Made by a program: the position numbers and the translations under genes. From the NCBI GenBank assembly GCA_024226515.1, contig JAAELQ010000116.1, positions 248,001 to 312,000 of the forward strand: a stretch of 64,000 nt of DNA, given 5' to 3'. Below, piece after piece: positions 8,977-18,147 of the stretch (position 1 is the stretch's first letter; every line of letters starts with the position of its first letter). Source of the stretch: a bacterium (GTDB lineage: Bacteria > Acidobacteriota > Polarisedimenticolia > Polarisedimenticolales > Polarisedimenticolaceae). The notes beneath the pieces were generated by a model, which did no database searches, had not been told where the DNA came from, and worked only from the letters and a program-made list of their open reading frames with translations.

Positions 8977-11697
8977 ATGTCCCAGTGTCCGAAGTGCGTC
9001 AGCGTGGTCCCGGCCGGTAGCCGGTTCTGCAACAGTTGCGGAACGCCGGTCGGCACGGTCTCCATGCGCACCGAGACCTCCATCCCCAGCGGAGCCACAC
9101 CGGTCGGCTCGACCGATGCGCCGGCGACCGGGGTGGGACGCCTGTCCACGGCCACCCCGGCCGACCCGCGATTCCTGCCCGGCAGCCTGCTCGACGAGCG
9201 CTACCGAATCGTCGGCCTGCTCGGCAAGGGCGGCATGGGCGAGGTGTATCGCGCAGACGACACCAAGCTCGGCCAGCCGGTGGCGCTGAAGTTCCTGCCC
9301 GCGGCGCTCGAGAGCGACCCCGATCGCATGGCGCGCTTCGTCAACGAGGTACGCGTCGCCCGTCAGGTCTCGCACCCCAACGTGTGCCGCGTCTACGACA
9401 TCGGTGAGATCGACGGGCGGCACTACATCTCGATGGAGTTCGTCGACGGCGAGGATCTGGCCTCGTTGCTGCGCCGCGTCGGGCGCGTGACGGGCGAGCG
9501 CGCAGTGCAGATCGCGCGGCAGATCTGCGCCGGCTTGGCCGCGGCGCACGCGCGTGGAGTGATCCACCGCGATCTCAAGCCGGGCAACATCATGATCGAC
9601 GGCCGCGGCGACGCGCGGCTGAGTGATTTCGGCCTCGCCGGCCTGGCCGACGGATTCGAGGGTGCCGAGATCCGCGTCGGCACGCCGGCCTACATGGCGC
9701 CCGAGCAGCTCGCCGGCAAGGAGGTCACGACCCGTAGCGACATCTACGCGCTGGGACTGGTGTTGTACGAGCTGTTCACCGGCGCGGCCGCGTTCAAGGC
9801 CGACACGGTCGAGGACCTCAAGCGCAAGCAACTCGACACGCGGCCGACGCCGGCGTCGGTCGTCCCCGACCTCGATCCGGCCGTCGAGAGCGTCGTCCTG
9901 CGTTGCCTGGACAGCGACCCCGAACAACGGCCGGAGACGGCGATGGCGGTCCTGGCGGCCCTCCCCGGCGGCGACCCGCTGGCCGCCGCGCTCGACGCGG
10001 GCGAGACGCCGTCACCCGAGATGGTGGCGCGCGCCGGCGTTCAGGGCGGACTGCGTCCGGCGTGGGTCGCTGTGGCGCTGGTGCTGTTCGTCGCCGCGAT
10101 CGTGGGCGGCCGGTTCCTGTCGTCCAGAGCGCACATCCTGGGGCACGTCGCGTTGCCCAAGGGCCCGCAGGTGCTGGCCTCGGAGGCGCGTGCGCTGACC
10201 GAACGCCTGGGCTACCCCGAGGCGCCGGTGGACCGCGAGTACGGCTTCTTCACCGACAGCCAGTACATGGAGTTCGTGGAGTCCGAGAACGACGGCCTCG
10301 ACCGCTGGAGCGCGCTGGGCAGCGTGCGGCCGTCGCCCATCCGCTTCTGGTACCGCGAGAGCCCGCGCCCACTGGTCCCCATCGGGCTCGGTGGCGGAGT
10401 CGGTACGGGCAACCCGCCGATGGCCCTGGCGGGCATGACCCGGATGTTCCTCGACCCCGACGGCCGGCTGACCGGCTTCCTGGCCGTCCCGCCCCAGTTC
10501 GATGAGAGCGTCCCACCCGAGAACGGGGAAAAACCGGCCGATTGGTCCGTCCTCTTCGCTGCGGCCGGCCTGACCCAGGTTGATTTCGAGTCCGTTGCGC
10601 CGCAGTGGAATCCGCTGGTCGACTGCGACGAGCGTGCGGCATGGGAGGGGCCGGCCCCCGACGATCCCCAGCGGACGCTGCGCGTCGAGGCCGGGGCCTA
10701 CCGCGGCCTTCCGGTCTATTTGATGATTGCCCCTCCCTGGCGCGAGGCGACACGGCAGGGGCCCGCACAGATCAGCACGGCGAACCAGGCATCGGCCATC
10801 ATCATCATGCTGCTGATCCTGGCGCTGTTGCTCGTCAGCGGCATCGTCGCGCGCCGCAACCTGCGACTGGGGCGAGGGGACTGGCGTGGCGCGTTTCGCA
10901 TGGCGTCCACGCTGTTCGTGTTGGCGATGACGACATGGTTGCTGACGGCGCATCACGTGAAGTCGACCGTGTCCGAGGTCGCCAAGCTCGGCCGCGCGGC
11001 CCAGGTGGCGTTGTTCATCTCGGCCATCGTCTGGGTCTTCTACCTGGCGCTCGAGCCCTACGTGCGGCGTATGTGGCCCCACGCGCTGGTCTCGTGGGCC
11101 AGGCTGCTGAGCGGGCGCGTGCGCGACCCACTGATCGGTCGCGACCTGGTCGTCGGAGGGCTGATCGGTTCGGCGATCTACCTGCTGGCGCTGCTGGCCA
11201 AGCTCGGGCCCGGATGGGCCGGCAGGACCCCGCCGCGTCCGCTGGAGTCCATCGCCGTGCTGCACGACGTGGGTACGGCGTTCAGCCTGCTGGCGGCGTT
11301 GCCGACCAACGCGCTGGCGGTGTCGATCGGATTGCTGTTGCTGGTGCTCCTGCTGCGCCTGGTGCTGCGACGCACATGGGCGGCCGTGGGGGCGGCGTTC
11401 GTGTTGATGGCCGGGCTGCAGATGCTGCAGAGCGCCAGCGTGGGCCTCGGGTTCGCGTTCTCCGTGGCGACCTGGGGGTTGATCCTGCTGGCCATGACGC
11501 GCTTCGGCCTGCTGGCGACGACTTTCAGCCTGTTCTTCGCCTACATGTGCCTGCAGACGCCCGCGGCGACCGACCTCTCGGTCTGGTACTCCGGGCGTGT
11601 GTTCGCGCTGCTGGCCGTCACGGCCGGGCTGTACTTCTACGGCGCTTACATCAGCCTCGGCTCCCGTTCCTTCTTCGAGGATCCGCTCGAGCGCTGA
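8977..11697 (+). CDS. Membrane Ser/Thr protein kinase with N-terminal zinc ribbon and polytopic C-terminus
   Basis: 906 residues. CPKC and CNSC at about 4-21 form a double-CxxC zinc ribbon. A Hanks-type kinase domain spans about 75-335. It has the glycine loop GKGGMGEVY, catalytic Lys105, HRDLKPGN at 197-204, DFG at 217-219 and APEQ in the activation segment. One membrane segment at about 361-380 is followed by a roughly 220-residue extracytoplasmic region, then about nine further membrane segments from residue 605 to the end. The kinase should phosphorylate Ser/Thr on cytoplasmic targets. The large external and membrane regions suggest sensing or transport-linked control, but their fold is not one I recognise. 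All key kinase residues are present, so it should be active. Confidence 0.93.
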   Translation: MSQCPKCVSVVPAGSRFCNSCGTPVGTVSMRTETSIPSGATPVGSTDAPATGVGRLSTATPADPRFLPGSLLDERYRIVGLLGKGGMGEVYRADDTKLGQPVALKFLPAALESDPDRMARFVNEVRVARQVSHPNVCRVYDIGEIDGRHYISMEFVDGEDLASLLRRVGRVTGERAVQIARQICAGLAAAHARGVIHRDLKPGNIMIDGRGDARLSDFGLAGLADGFEGAEIRVGTPAYMAPEQLAGKEVTTRSDIYALGLVLYELFTGAAAFKADTVEDLKRKQLDTRPTPASVVPDLDPAVESVVLRCLDSDPEQRPETAMAVLAALPGGDPLAAALDAGETPSPEMVARAGVQGGLRPAWVAVALVLFVAAIVGGRFLSSRAHILGHVALPKGPQVLASEARALTERLGYPEAPVDREYGFFTDSQYMEFVESENDGLDRWSALGSVRPSPIRFWYRESPRPLVPIGLGGGVGTGNPPMALAGMTRMFLDPDGRLTGFLAVPPQFDESVPPENGEKPADWSVLFAAAGLTQVDFESVAPQWNPLVDCDERAAWEGPAPDDPQRTLRVEAGAYRGLPVYLMIAPPWREATRQGPAQISTANQASAIIIMLLILALLLVSGIVARRNLRLGRGDWRGAFRMASTLFVLAMTTWLLTAHHVKSTVSEVAKLGRAAQVALFISAIVWVFYLALEPYVRRMWPHALVSWARLLSGRVRDPLIGRDLVVGGLIGSAIYLLALLAKLGPGWAGRTPPRPLESIAVLHDVGTAFSLLAALPTNALAVSIGLLLLVLLLRLVLRRTWAAVGAAFVLMAGLQMLQSASVGLGFAFSVATWGLILLAMTRFGLLATTFSLFFAYMCLQTPAATDLSVWYSGRVFALLAVTAGLYFYGAYISLGSRSFFEDPLER

Positions 11698-11706
11698 CGC
11701 GCCGAG

Positions 11707-11736
11707 TTTGGCCCGCCAAAACCTCGGCGGTATACT
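11707..11736 (+). promoter_or_regulatory. Promoter with perfect palindromic operator upstream of the DtxR-type gene
   Basis: TTTGGC-CC-GCCAAA (11707-11720) is a perfect inverted repeat. Ten bases later comes TATACT (11731-11736), a strong -10 match, so the palindrome occupies the -35/spacer region. A repressor bound there would block RNA polymerase. The two-base centre makes an RNA hairpin unlikely. Autoregulation by the downstream DtxR-family product is the simplest reading, but the sequence is not the canonical DtxR box. Confidence 0.5.
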
Positions 11737-11765
11737 CCGGAGAGAACGACTCCGGAGGACCTGCC

Positions 11766-12245
11766 GTGCATCGCAAGAACATCGTCTCGGATACGCACGA
11801 GATGTACCTCAAGGCTCTCTACGAAGTTCGCGGCAAGCACAACGTCGCGCGCGTCAGCGACCTGGCGCACGAGCTCCGCGTCAGCCCCGGCACCGTCTCG
11901 GGAGTGTTGAAAAAGCTGGAGCGATTGCAGCTGATCGATCACGAGCGGTACGGCGTGGTCGCGCTGACGCCCGCCGGGCGCCGCGTCGCCGAATGTGTGA
12001 TCCGGCGCTACGAAACGATGCGCGACGTGCTCGTCGAGGTGTTCGGCGTCGACGCCGAGACGGCAGAGGTCGACGCCTGCATGATGGAGCACGCCGTCAG
12101 CCCGGCGACGCTCAACCGGATCCAGTCGTTCCTCGAAAGCGCGCGTACCGGCAAGGTCAAGCTGCCGGCGAGGAAGGCACGATCCAGGACGGACCCGTGC
12201 GCCCGCTGCGAGGAAGCCGGCGCCTGCCAGGCCGCGGCGGGGTAG
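11766..12245 (+). CDS. DtxR/MntR-family metal-dependent transcriptional regulator
   Basis: 159 residues from a GTG start preceded by GGAGGA five bases upstream. Residues of about 5-65 form a winged helix with the DtxR pattern (TVSGVLKKLERLQLI as recognition helix region). The next 60 residues resemble the dimerisation and metal-binding domain: DACMMEHAVSPATLNRI carries the usual Cys/Glu/His metal ligands. There is no SH3-like third domain. The tail contains a CARCEEAGAC cluster that may bind metal. The family senses Fe(II) or Mn(II) and represses uptake genes. No transporter gene lies next to it here, so its regulon must be elsewhere. Confidence 0.85.
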   Translation: MHRKNIVSDTHEMYLKALYEVRGKHNVARVSDLAHELRVSPGTVSGVLKKLERLQLIDHERYGVVALTPAGRRVAECVIRRYETMRDVLVEVFGVDAETAEVDACMMEHAVSPATLNRIQSFLESARTGKVKLPARKARSRTDPCARCEEAGACQAAAG

Positions 12246-12252
12246 GAGAGCG

Positions 12253-15090
12253 CTAGCTCGTCGCCTCGTCCAGCAACTGCCAGAACGAGCGGAACGACTG
12301 CCCGGTCGCCCGCGTCAGTCCGATCTCGCACGTGCGGCTGCTGCTGTAGTGCCCGCACTCGTCGCCGCGGTTCAGCTCCCGGGCGCTGTCGCGCGTCGCG
12401 GCGCGCGTGAGCTCCGGATGCATGAGCCCGCGGTCGCCGGCGAATCCGCAACAGCTCTCGGTCTGCGGCACGCGGCTCTCTTCGCTGCACGCGCCGATCA
12501 GGGCTTCGAGTTTGGAGGTCAGCTGCATGCGGCGCACCGAACAGGTCGCGTGCGCGACGCGAACGCCCGGTAGCCTGCGCGGCCGTAGCGCGGCCAGCAA
12601 GACGTCGTGCGCGAACTCGACGCCGTCCAGAACGGTCAGCGCCCCGTGGCGCGAACGCGATCCCGCGTCGAGGTCGGGTCCCGCGCACTTCAACGCCTGG
12701 GCGCAGGGGCTGGAGTCGATCAGCACCGGCAGTCGTCCGCCGTCGCTCCAGCGATGGAGGGCGTCGACCGTGCGGGTCGCCGCGACGCGCGAGGCGCGCC
12801 CGTAGCCCTTGGAGCCGAACGGCAACCCGCAGCAGTGCCCGGCCGCGTCGGGCGGGATCCACAGCCGCACGCCGGCCTTGCCCGCGACGCGCAGCACCGT
12901 GTCGGGCAGCGCGCCGGAGGCGGACGATTGCTCGGCCACGACACGCGAGACGCACGACGGCAGATAGATCGCGGCCGCGTCGCGTCGCGCCGCGCTCGTC
13001 GTACGGCGGGTCGCGGCGCGCGGCAACGCCCCGGCCCAGTCCGGGATCGAGCGTCCGAGCGCGCTGCGGGCCGCCCGAGCGACCGCCGCCAGGCCGTGTT
13101 GCCCCACGAGGAGCTCCGCGGCGCCCGCGGCGCGCAGGGCGAACCTGGCGCCGCGCTCGAGCAGCTCGAAACGCCCGGCGGCGACCGCGGTCAGCTCGCT
13201 CCGCGCCGCCGGGTGCCGCTCGCGCCGCAACCGCTTGACCAGCGCTCCGGTGTCGATTCCGACCGGGCAGCCGAGTGCACACAGCCCGTCGGCGGCGCAG
13301 GTCTCGATCGCCTCGTAAACGTAGTCCGACTCGAGCTCGCGCAGCACACCGCCGTCCGGGTCCTCGACGCGCAGGCGCGACATCTCGCGCCGCACCACGA
13401 TGCGCTGGCGTGGCGTCAGCGTCAGGTCGCGGCTGGGGCACAGCCGCTCGCAGAACCCGCACTCGATGCAACGATCGACCTCGGACTCGACCTCGGGCAG
13501 CTCCTTCAGGTGCGCCACGTGCGCGCGCGGGTCGTCGTTGAAGATCACGCCCGGATTGACGAGGCCGTCCGGATCGATCAGCCGCTTGATCCGCAGCATC
13601 GCCGCGTGCGCGCGATCTCCCCACTCGTACGCCAGGAACGGCGTCATGTTGCGCCCGGTGCCGTGCTCGGCCTTCAGCGCGCCGCCGTGCCGTCCCGCGA
13701 CCAGTCGAGCCAGCCTGCGCATGAAGCCGTCGTAGCGCTCCACGTCCGCCGCGTTGTCGAAGGCCTGCGTCAGCACGAAGTGCAGGTTTCCGTCCTTGGC
13801 GTGACCGAACAGGATCGCGTCGTCGTAGCCGTAGTCCGCGAACAGCCCCTGCAGCTCGGACACGCCGCGCGCAAGGCGATCCACCGGGAAGACGACGTCC
13901 TCGATGATGAACGACGTCCCCCGGCGCCGCATCGCGCCGACCGACGGGATCAACCCCTTGCGCACCCGCCACAGCAGCGCCTGACGCTCGGGGTCGCGAG
14001 TCAACTCGGGCGCGGCCGCCAGCGGTAGGGATTGCACCTGAACGCGGCAGGCGTCGATCGCCTGCTGCAACTCCGTCTCGTCCCTGCACTGGTACTCGAT
14101 CAGCAGCGCCGCGCCCTGCGCCGGGAGGTCGCGGATCGATCCGGGAAGGCCCGGCTGCGTCTCGACCGCGCTCAACGACGCACGGTCCATCAGCTCCAGC
14201 GCCCGCGCGCCCGACGCGCGCAGCGACTCGATCGACGCGCACGCGCGGGGCACGTCCTCGAAGAACAACAGTCCCGTATAGCGGCAAGGGTCGTCGGGGA
14301 CCGTGCGCAGCACGGCCTCGGAGATGAAGCCCAGCGTGCCCTCCGAGCCGATCATCAGGTGCGAGAGGATGTCGACGGGACGCTCGAAGTCCAGGAACGA
14401 GTTGAGCGAGTAGCCCATCGTGTTCTTCAGCGAGTACTTCCGCCGTATGCGTTGCGCGAGCGAGTCGTCGTGCTCGATGTTGCGTTTGAGCTCGAGCAGT
14501 CCCGCGACGATGTCCGGCGCCGCGCGGCTCAGGTCGGCGTCCGCCGTGGGGTACTCGGTATCCACGGTCGTTCCGTCGGGCAGGACGAAGCGCAGCGCGT
14601 CGAGCGTGCGATAGGCGTTCTGCGTCGTGCCGCAGCACATGCCGCTGGAGTTGTTGGCCAGGATGCCGCCGAGCATGCACGCGTCGATCGATGCCGGGTC
14701 GGGGCCGATCTTGCGGCGGAACGGGCGTAGCATGCGATTGACCGCACCGCCGATCACGCCCGGTTGCACGCGAACCTGCGCTCCGTCGTTCTCGACTTTC
14801 GCGTCGCGCCAGTGACGCGAGACGACGACGAGGATGCCGTCGGTGACGGCCTGACCGGAGAGGCTCGTGCCCGCGGCGCGGAACGTCAACGGAATGCGAC
14901 GCTGTCGACTGAAGCGAAACAGCGCGCGGATCTCGTCATCGTCACGCGGCATGACGACGACCCGCGGCACGAGTCGATAGACGCTGGCGTCGTTGGCCCA
15001 CGCGAGACGATCGATCGCGCGCGCATGCACACGGCGCTCGTCGAGAAGCTCTTTCAACGCGGATTCGATTTCGCGATCGCGGGGTTCCAT
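12253..15090 (-). CDS. FAD-linked 2-hydroxyacid dehydrogenase fused to a Fe-S/CCG electron-transfer module (YdiJ/Dld type)
   Basis: 945 residues from the ATG at 15090. A longer frame to 15210 exists, but the extra residues are non-conserved and a TATACA hexamer lies just upstream of 15090. A PCMH-type FAD-binding domain occupies about 45-260 (RAAGTSLSGQAVTDG, LGGILANNSSG). An FAD-oxidase C-terminal domain follows to about 520, with HAKDGNLHF. Two Fe-S clusters are indicated by CIECGFCERLCP (about 541) and CAADGLCALGCP (about 597). Two CCG domains (HCCG near 750, SCCG near 877) resemble the GlpC/HdrB cofactor module. The architecture matches E. coli YdiJ, which oxidises D-2-hydroxyglutarate or related D-hydroxyacids and passes electrons to the respiratory chain. 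The substrate is not set by sequence alone. Confidence 0.9.
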   Translation of the reverse strand: MEPRDREIESALKELLDERRVHARAIDRLAWANDASVYRLVPRVVVMPRDDDEIRALFRFSRQRRIPLTFRAAGTSLSGQAVTDGILVVVSRHWRDAKVENDGAQVRVQPGVIGGAVNRMLRPFRRKIGPDPASIDACMLGGILANNSSGMCCGTTQNAYRTLDALRFVLPDGTTVDTEYPTADADLSRAAPDIVAGLLELKRNIEHDDSLAQRIRRKYSLKNTMGYSLNSFLDFERPVDILSHLMIGSEGTLGFISEAVLRTVPDDPCRYTGLLFFEDVPRACASIESLRASGARALELMDRASLSAVETQPGLPGSIRDLPAQGAALLIEYQCRDETELQQAIDACRVQVQSLPLAAAPELTRDPERQALLWRVRKGLIPSVGAMRRRGTSFIIEDVVFPVDRLARGVSELQGLFADYGYDDAILFGHAKDGNLHFVLTQAFDNAADVERYDGFMRRLARLVAGRHGGALKAEHGTGRNMTPFLAYEWGDRAHAAMLRIKRLIDPDGLVNPGVIFNDDPRAHVAHLKELPEVESEVDRCIECGFCERLCPSRDLTLTPRQRIVVRREMSRLRVEDPDGGVLRELESDYVYEAIETCAADGLCALGCPVGIDTGALVKRLRRERHPAARSELTAVAAGRFELLERGARFALRAAGAAELLVGQHGLAAVARAARSALGRSIPDWAGALPRAATRRTTSAARRDAAAIYLPSCVSRVVAEQSSASGALPDTVLRVAGKAGVRLWIPPDAAGHCCGLPFGSKGYGRASRVAATRTVDALHRWSDGGRLPVLIDSSPCAQALKCAGPDLDAGSRSRHGALTVLDGVEFAHDVLLAALRPRRLPGVRVAHATCSVRRMQLTSKLEALIGACSEESRVPQTESCCGFAGDRGLMHPELTRAATRDSARELNRGDECGHYSSSRTCEIGLTRATGQSFRSFWQLLDEATS

Positions 15091-15213
15091 CGGCACGCGA
15101 GGCAGTGTATACTTGAGTTGGGTGGGACGTATCGCGGAGTCGACTGCCGCGATCTCTCGGGGTCGGGGTAACGGACCTCCACCGTATGGAGCCCGCGTCG
15201 TCCCACGCACTAG

Positions 15214-16347
15214 CTATTCTTCGGGCGATTCGTCCGCGTCGCTCTCGCTCTCGCTGACGGCGAAACGAACCTCTTCACGCGCGCCTTCCTTGTAGAGTTC
15301 CTCGATCGCGGTCTCGAATACGTACGAGCCGGGTTCGAGCGAGTTCTCCTCCACAGTGTCGAACACCGTCTGGCAACGCGTCTTGTTTCCCTCGTCGTCG
15401 AGCACTAGCGCCACCGGAGCCAGGTAGTCCGGCTCGTCACCCGCCCGGATCGCGCGCTTCACGGTTCGATCCGGGGCGTTGTTCGAGCGCACGAGGCAGG
15501 CCTTGTTCCTCGCGTACAGCGTGTCCGGCCGCTCGGTCTGCTGGACCAGCAGCGGCTCGAACGCCTCCCGCGCGCCGATCAGATCGCTGAGCCACGGCGC
15601 CGACGAGTCGTGCGCAGCGTCGCCGCTAGACTTGACGACGATGTTGTCGCCCGCGGGCCGGCCGAGAATCGAGTCGACCAGCATCAGCTCGCGGCGCGGG
15701 ACCTCGGGGATCCGGACCTCGAGCTCGATCGACGACGGGTCGGTTCCCTCGGGATCCGAGACGACCACGGAGATCGAGTATTTTCCCGGGGCCAGCGTGA
15801 TCGGCTCGAGGAACGTAAACCGGCGCCCGCCCGCGCGTTTCGCGCCCGGCGCGAGCGATACGCGCCGGTTGAACTTGTGCTGCACCAGATTGCCGTGCGT
15901 GACCACCGCGCCGAAATCGCGGATCGCCTCGTCGGCCTCGCCCTCCGCGAACTCCACCGGAAAACTGACCGCCAGCAACGTCTCCCAGCTCTTGGGACTC
16001 TTCGGGTGCAGCGGAAAGACGTGGCTGCGCACGATGCCGTTCTGGAACATCTCGGGCGCCAGGAACGCGGTGCGGATCATCGACTCGCGCTTGGCCGACG
16101 GCGAGCGGAACAGGTAGGACGACGGGTGCACGACGCGCAGCCCCGGGCGGCGCACCTTGAGAGAGACGTGGCGCGGGGTATCGTCGAGGCCGCTCCTGTC
16201 GTAGAAGCCGACTGCGTAGCGACAGCCCAGATCACGCTGCGCGCGGGCCAGCGCCAGCGACAGGTCGTTGGTGTAGCGCGTGAATCGGCCCCCCGTGTCC
16301 GAGGCGAGTCGTGCGAGCATCGGCGGACCGCCGGCGGATTCGCACTG
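15214..16347 (-). CDS. C-terminal portion of interrupted VWA-domain protein (TIGR03436-like)
   Basis: This frame continues directly, without a shift, from the gene at 16348-17163 after one TGA. It begins with nine codons and then an ATG at 16320, giving 368 residues if initiated there. The first 50 residues (LARLASDTGGRF, YTNDLSLAL, CRYAVGFYD) are the last strand and helix of a von Willebrand A fold, which are missing from the upstream piece. The remaining roughly 300 residues are beta-rich with no recognised catalytic motif and an acidic tail. No good ribosome-binding site precedes the ATG. The product is therefore probably made only as part of the full protein, or the gene is broken. Confidence 0.7.
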   Translation of the reverse strand, partial: QCESAGGPPMLARLASDTGGRFTRYTNDLSLALARAQRDLGCRYAVGFYDRSGLDDTPRHVSLKVRRPGLRVVHPSSYLFRSPSAKRESMIRTAFLAPEMFQNGIVRSHVFPLHPKSPKSWETLLAVSFPVEFAEGEADEAIRDFGAVVTHGNLVQHKFNRRVSLAPGAKRAGGRRFTFLEPITLAPGKYSISVVVSDPEGTDPSSIELEVRIPEVPRRELMLVDSILGRPAGDNIVVKSSGDAAHDSSAPWLSDLIGAREAFEPLLVQQTERPDTLYARNKACLVRSNNAPDRTVKRAIRAGDEPDYLAPVALVLDDEGNKTRCQTVFDTVEENSLEPGSYVFETAIEELYKEGAREEVRFAVSESESDADESPEE

Positions 16348-17163
16348 TCAGCCGCCGCCGGGCGTGGGTAGCCCGGCGCTGTCGAACGGCGTCAGCAGGC
16401 CCGCGGCGTGCACGGGATAGAACACGACCCTCGACGCCGCGGCGCGCGCGGAGAGCTCGGCGAACGGAGCGTCCCACTGGTCGGCGCTGCCGGGGATATT
16501 CGAGAACAGTACGACCCCTTTGGGGCCCGGCATCACGCCCAGTAGATCCACCAGCGCCTCGAGCGAGGCGAAGAAGCCCAACTCCGTCGTGTGCTCGAAC
16601 GACGGCTGCCACAGCGAGATGTCGTACTCCATGCGCTTCAGCGCCGCGAACGTCGTCTGCGGGTCGTCGTCGAAGTCCTGTTCGATGCGCAGCCCACCGG
16701 TCAGGGCCACGAGCATGACCTCGTCTCCGGGCTGCGTCACATGCCGGACCATGTCCCGCGCCATGACGAGCACCTCGGTCCGCGTCAACTGGTGCATGTG
16801 CGGGTAGTCGAACGCCAGCACGATGCGCCGGCCGTTTTCGGGCGCCGGCAATGCCTCTCTCCGCGCCACGCGCGAGACGGGCACCGGCTCGCCGAGGGAG
16901 CCGGCCGAGCAGTCGACGTCCAGCGTGTCGACCTCCACGGGGCGCCCCGCGACCCGGATCTCGAAGTCCTCCGCACCCAGACCGTCGACGGTCCGCCCGT
17001 CGGAGTCGAGCACCACCGCGTCGAGGATCACGAGGCGCACGCGGATCTCCTCGGTCACGTTCGTGCGCAGCGGGTCGGTCGGTTCCTCGGCGACGACCGC
17101 GACGGCTGCAACGAGCGCGGCGAGCAGCAGCACGACTCGATCGAGGATGCGGTCTCGGTTCAT
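16348..17163 (-). CDS. N-terminal portion of VWA-domain protein (TIGR03436-like), ended by in-frame TGA
   Basis: 271 residues. A signal peptide (about 8-26) is followed by the acidobacterial VWFA-type start: VRLVILDAVVLDSDGRTVDGL, then EDFEIRVAGRPV (quoted separately). VWA core strands follow: RIVLAFDYPHMHQ, DEVMLVALTGG, GVVLFSNIPGS and VVFYPVHAAGL. The usual MIDAS DxSxS is altered to DYPHM. The frame stops at TGA (16348-16350) inside the VWA domain, and the remainder continues in the same frame downstream. This family is exported and thought to mediate binding, but its role is unknown. Alternatives are a nonsense mutation, a base-calling error, or recoding. Confidence 0.75.
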   Translation of the reverse strand: MNRDRILDRVVLLLAALVAAVAVVAEEPTDPLRTNVTEEIRVRLVILDAVVLDSDGRTVDGLGAEDFEIRVAGRPVEVDTLDVDCSAGSLGEPVPVSRVARREALPAPENGRRIVLAFDYPHMHQLTRTEVLVMARDMVRHVTQPGDEVMLVALTGGLRIEQDFDDDPQTTFAALKRMEYDISLWQPSFEHTTELGFFASLEALVDLLGVMPGPKGVVLFSNIPGSADQWDAPFAELSARAAASRVVFYPVHAAGLLTPFDSAGLPTPGGG

Positions 17164-17271
17164 CGGTTCTCCCTGGTCGGCACGGCTCCGGCGATTCTAC
17201 CCCAGGAGGGGGCGTGGCGTTGTCCCGGCTGACCGCGTGAGGTATCTTTCGGGCGCTCGCACGGAATACCT

Positions 17272-18009
17272 ATGAACCGAAAGCACGAACTGATCCCCAG
17301 CCAGGCCATGGGCCGCCGGATGCACCTGTGGCGCTACGGCCACTTCGGCACGCCGTTGCTCGTCTTTCCGTCCGCGTCGGGCATGGCGCACGAATGGGAT
17401 TCGCACGGCATGGTCGAGGCGCTGGCCGACCTGATCCTGCGTGGCAAGCTCAAGCTGTACTGCTCGGAGAGCAACGTCGCCGAAGCATGGACGCGCAAGG
17501 AGAGCGACCCGGCGTGGCGCATCTCGCGTCACCAGGCGTTCGAGCGCTACGTCGTGTCGGAGCTCGTGCCGTTCATTCGCGCCGACTGCCGGTCCGAGAA
17601 CATGCCCATCGCCCTCAGCGGAACCAGCCTGGGTGCGTACTACTCGGCCAACTTCGCGTTGAAGTTTCCGTCGATCTTCAACTACGCCCTGTGTCTCAGC
17701 GGACGCTACGACGCAACCTGGTTGACCGACGGGTATTCCAACGACGACATCTACTTCAACAACCCGATGGCCTACGTGCCGAACCTGTCCGGCGACCGGC
17801 TGGAAGACGTGCGCAGCAACACGCACCTCGTACTCGTCTGCGGTCAGGGCAAGTGGGAAGACGGCAACATCGAAGAGACCCACGCGTTCGCCGACACGCT
17901 CGCGGCCAAGGGCATCAGCCACCAGCGCGACCTGTGGGGTCACGACGTTTCCCACGCATGGAAGTGGTGGCGCCGCCAGGCCCGTTACCATCTCGGTGAA
18001 GCTCTCTAG
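17272..18009 (+). CDS. Putative esterase (alpha/beta hydrolase, D-type)
   Basis: 245 residues with no signal peptide, so cytoplasmic. The nucleophile elbow is GTSLGAYY (Ser near 120). A late His is carried in GHDVSHAWKWW, and an acidic residue in the VCGQGKWED region completes a likely triad. It belongs to the esterase-D-like/Fes-type group whose members hydrolyse acyl esters; the substrate is unknown. A second gene of nearly identical length and layout lies at 45595-46329 and shares the region around MPI-Y/W and the YYFN/DVYFHTPLEYMP segment, so the two are paralogues. The start is ATG; a TATCTT hexamer lies 35 bases upstream in a gap shared with the divergent VWA gene. Confidence 0.85.
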   Translation: MNRKHELIPSQAMGRRMHLWRYGHFGTPLLVFPSASGMAHEWDSHGMVEALADLILRGKLKLYCSESNVAEAWTRKESDPAWRISRHQAFERYVVSELVPFIRADCRSENMPIALSGTSLGAYYSANFALKFPSIFNYALCLSGRYDATWLTDGYSNDDIYFNNPMAYVPNLSGDRLEDVRSNTHLVLVCGQGKWEDGNIEETHAFADTLAAKGISHQRDLWGHDVSHAWKWWRRQARYHLGEAL

Positions 18010-18147
18010 CAAGCTGCTCAGCCACCCACCGGCACCCGAACTTACGAATTGGTGACGCGCCCCACGAAATTGGGCGTGGCCTGCACCTCCGCCGCGGCCG
18101 CATATTCCATGCAGAACCGCGAGATGTTCGAGGGAGGATCAGGGCAC

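Noticed and set aside
16321-16350. Selenocysteine insertion at the VWA-gene TGA
   Set aside because: A small stem follows at a plausible distance, but the TGA is in a variable linker, is not in a redox motif, and no selenium genes are visible. Mutation or error is simpler; kept as a test in the findings.
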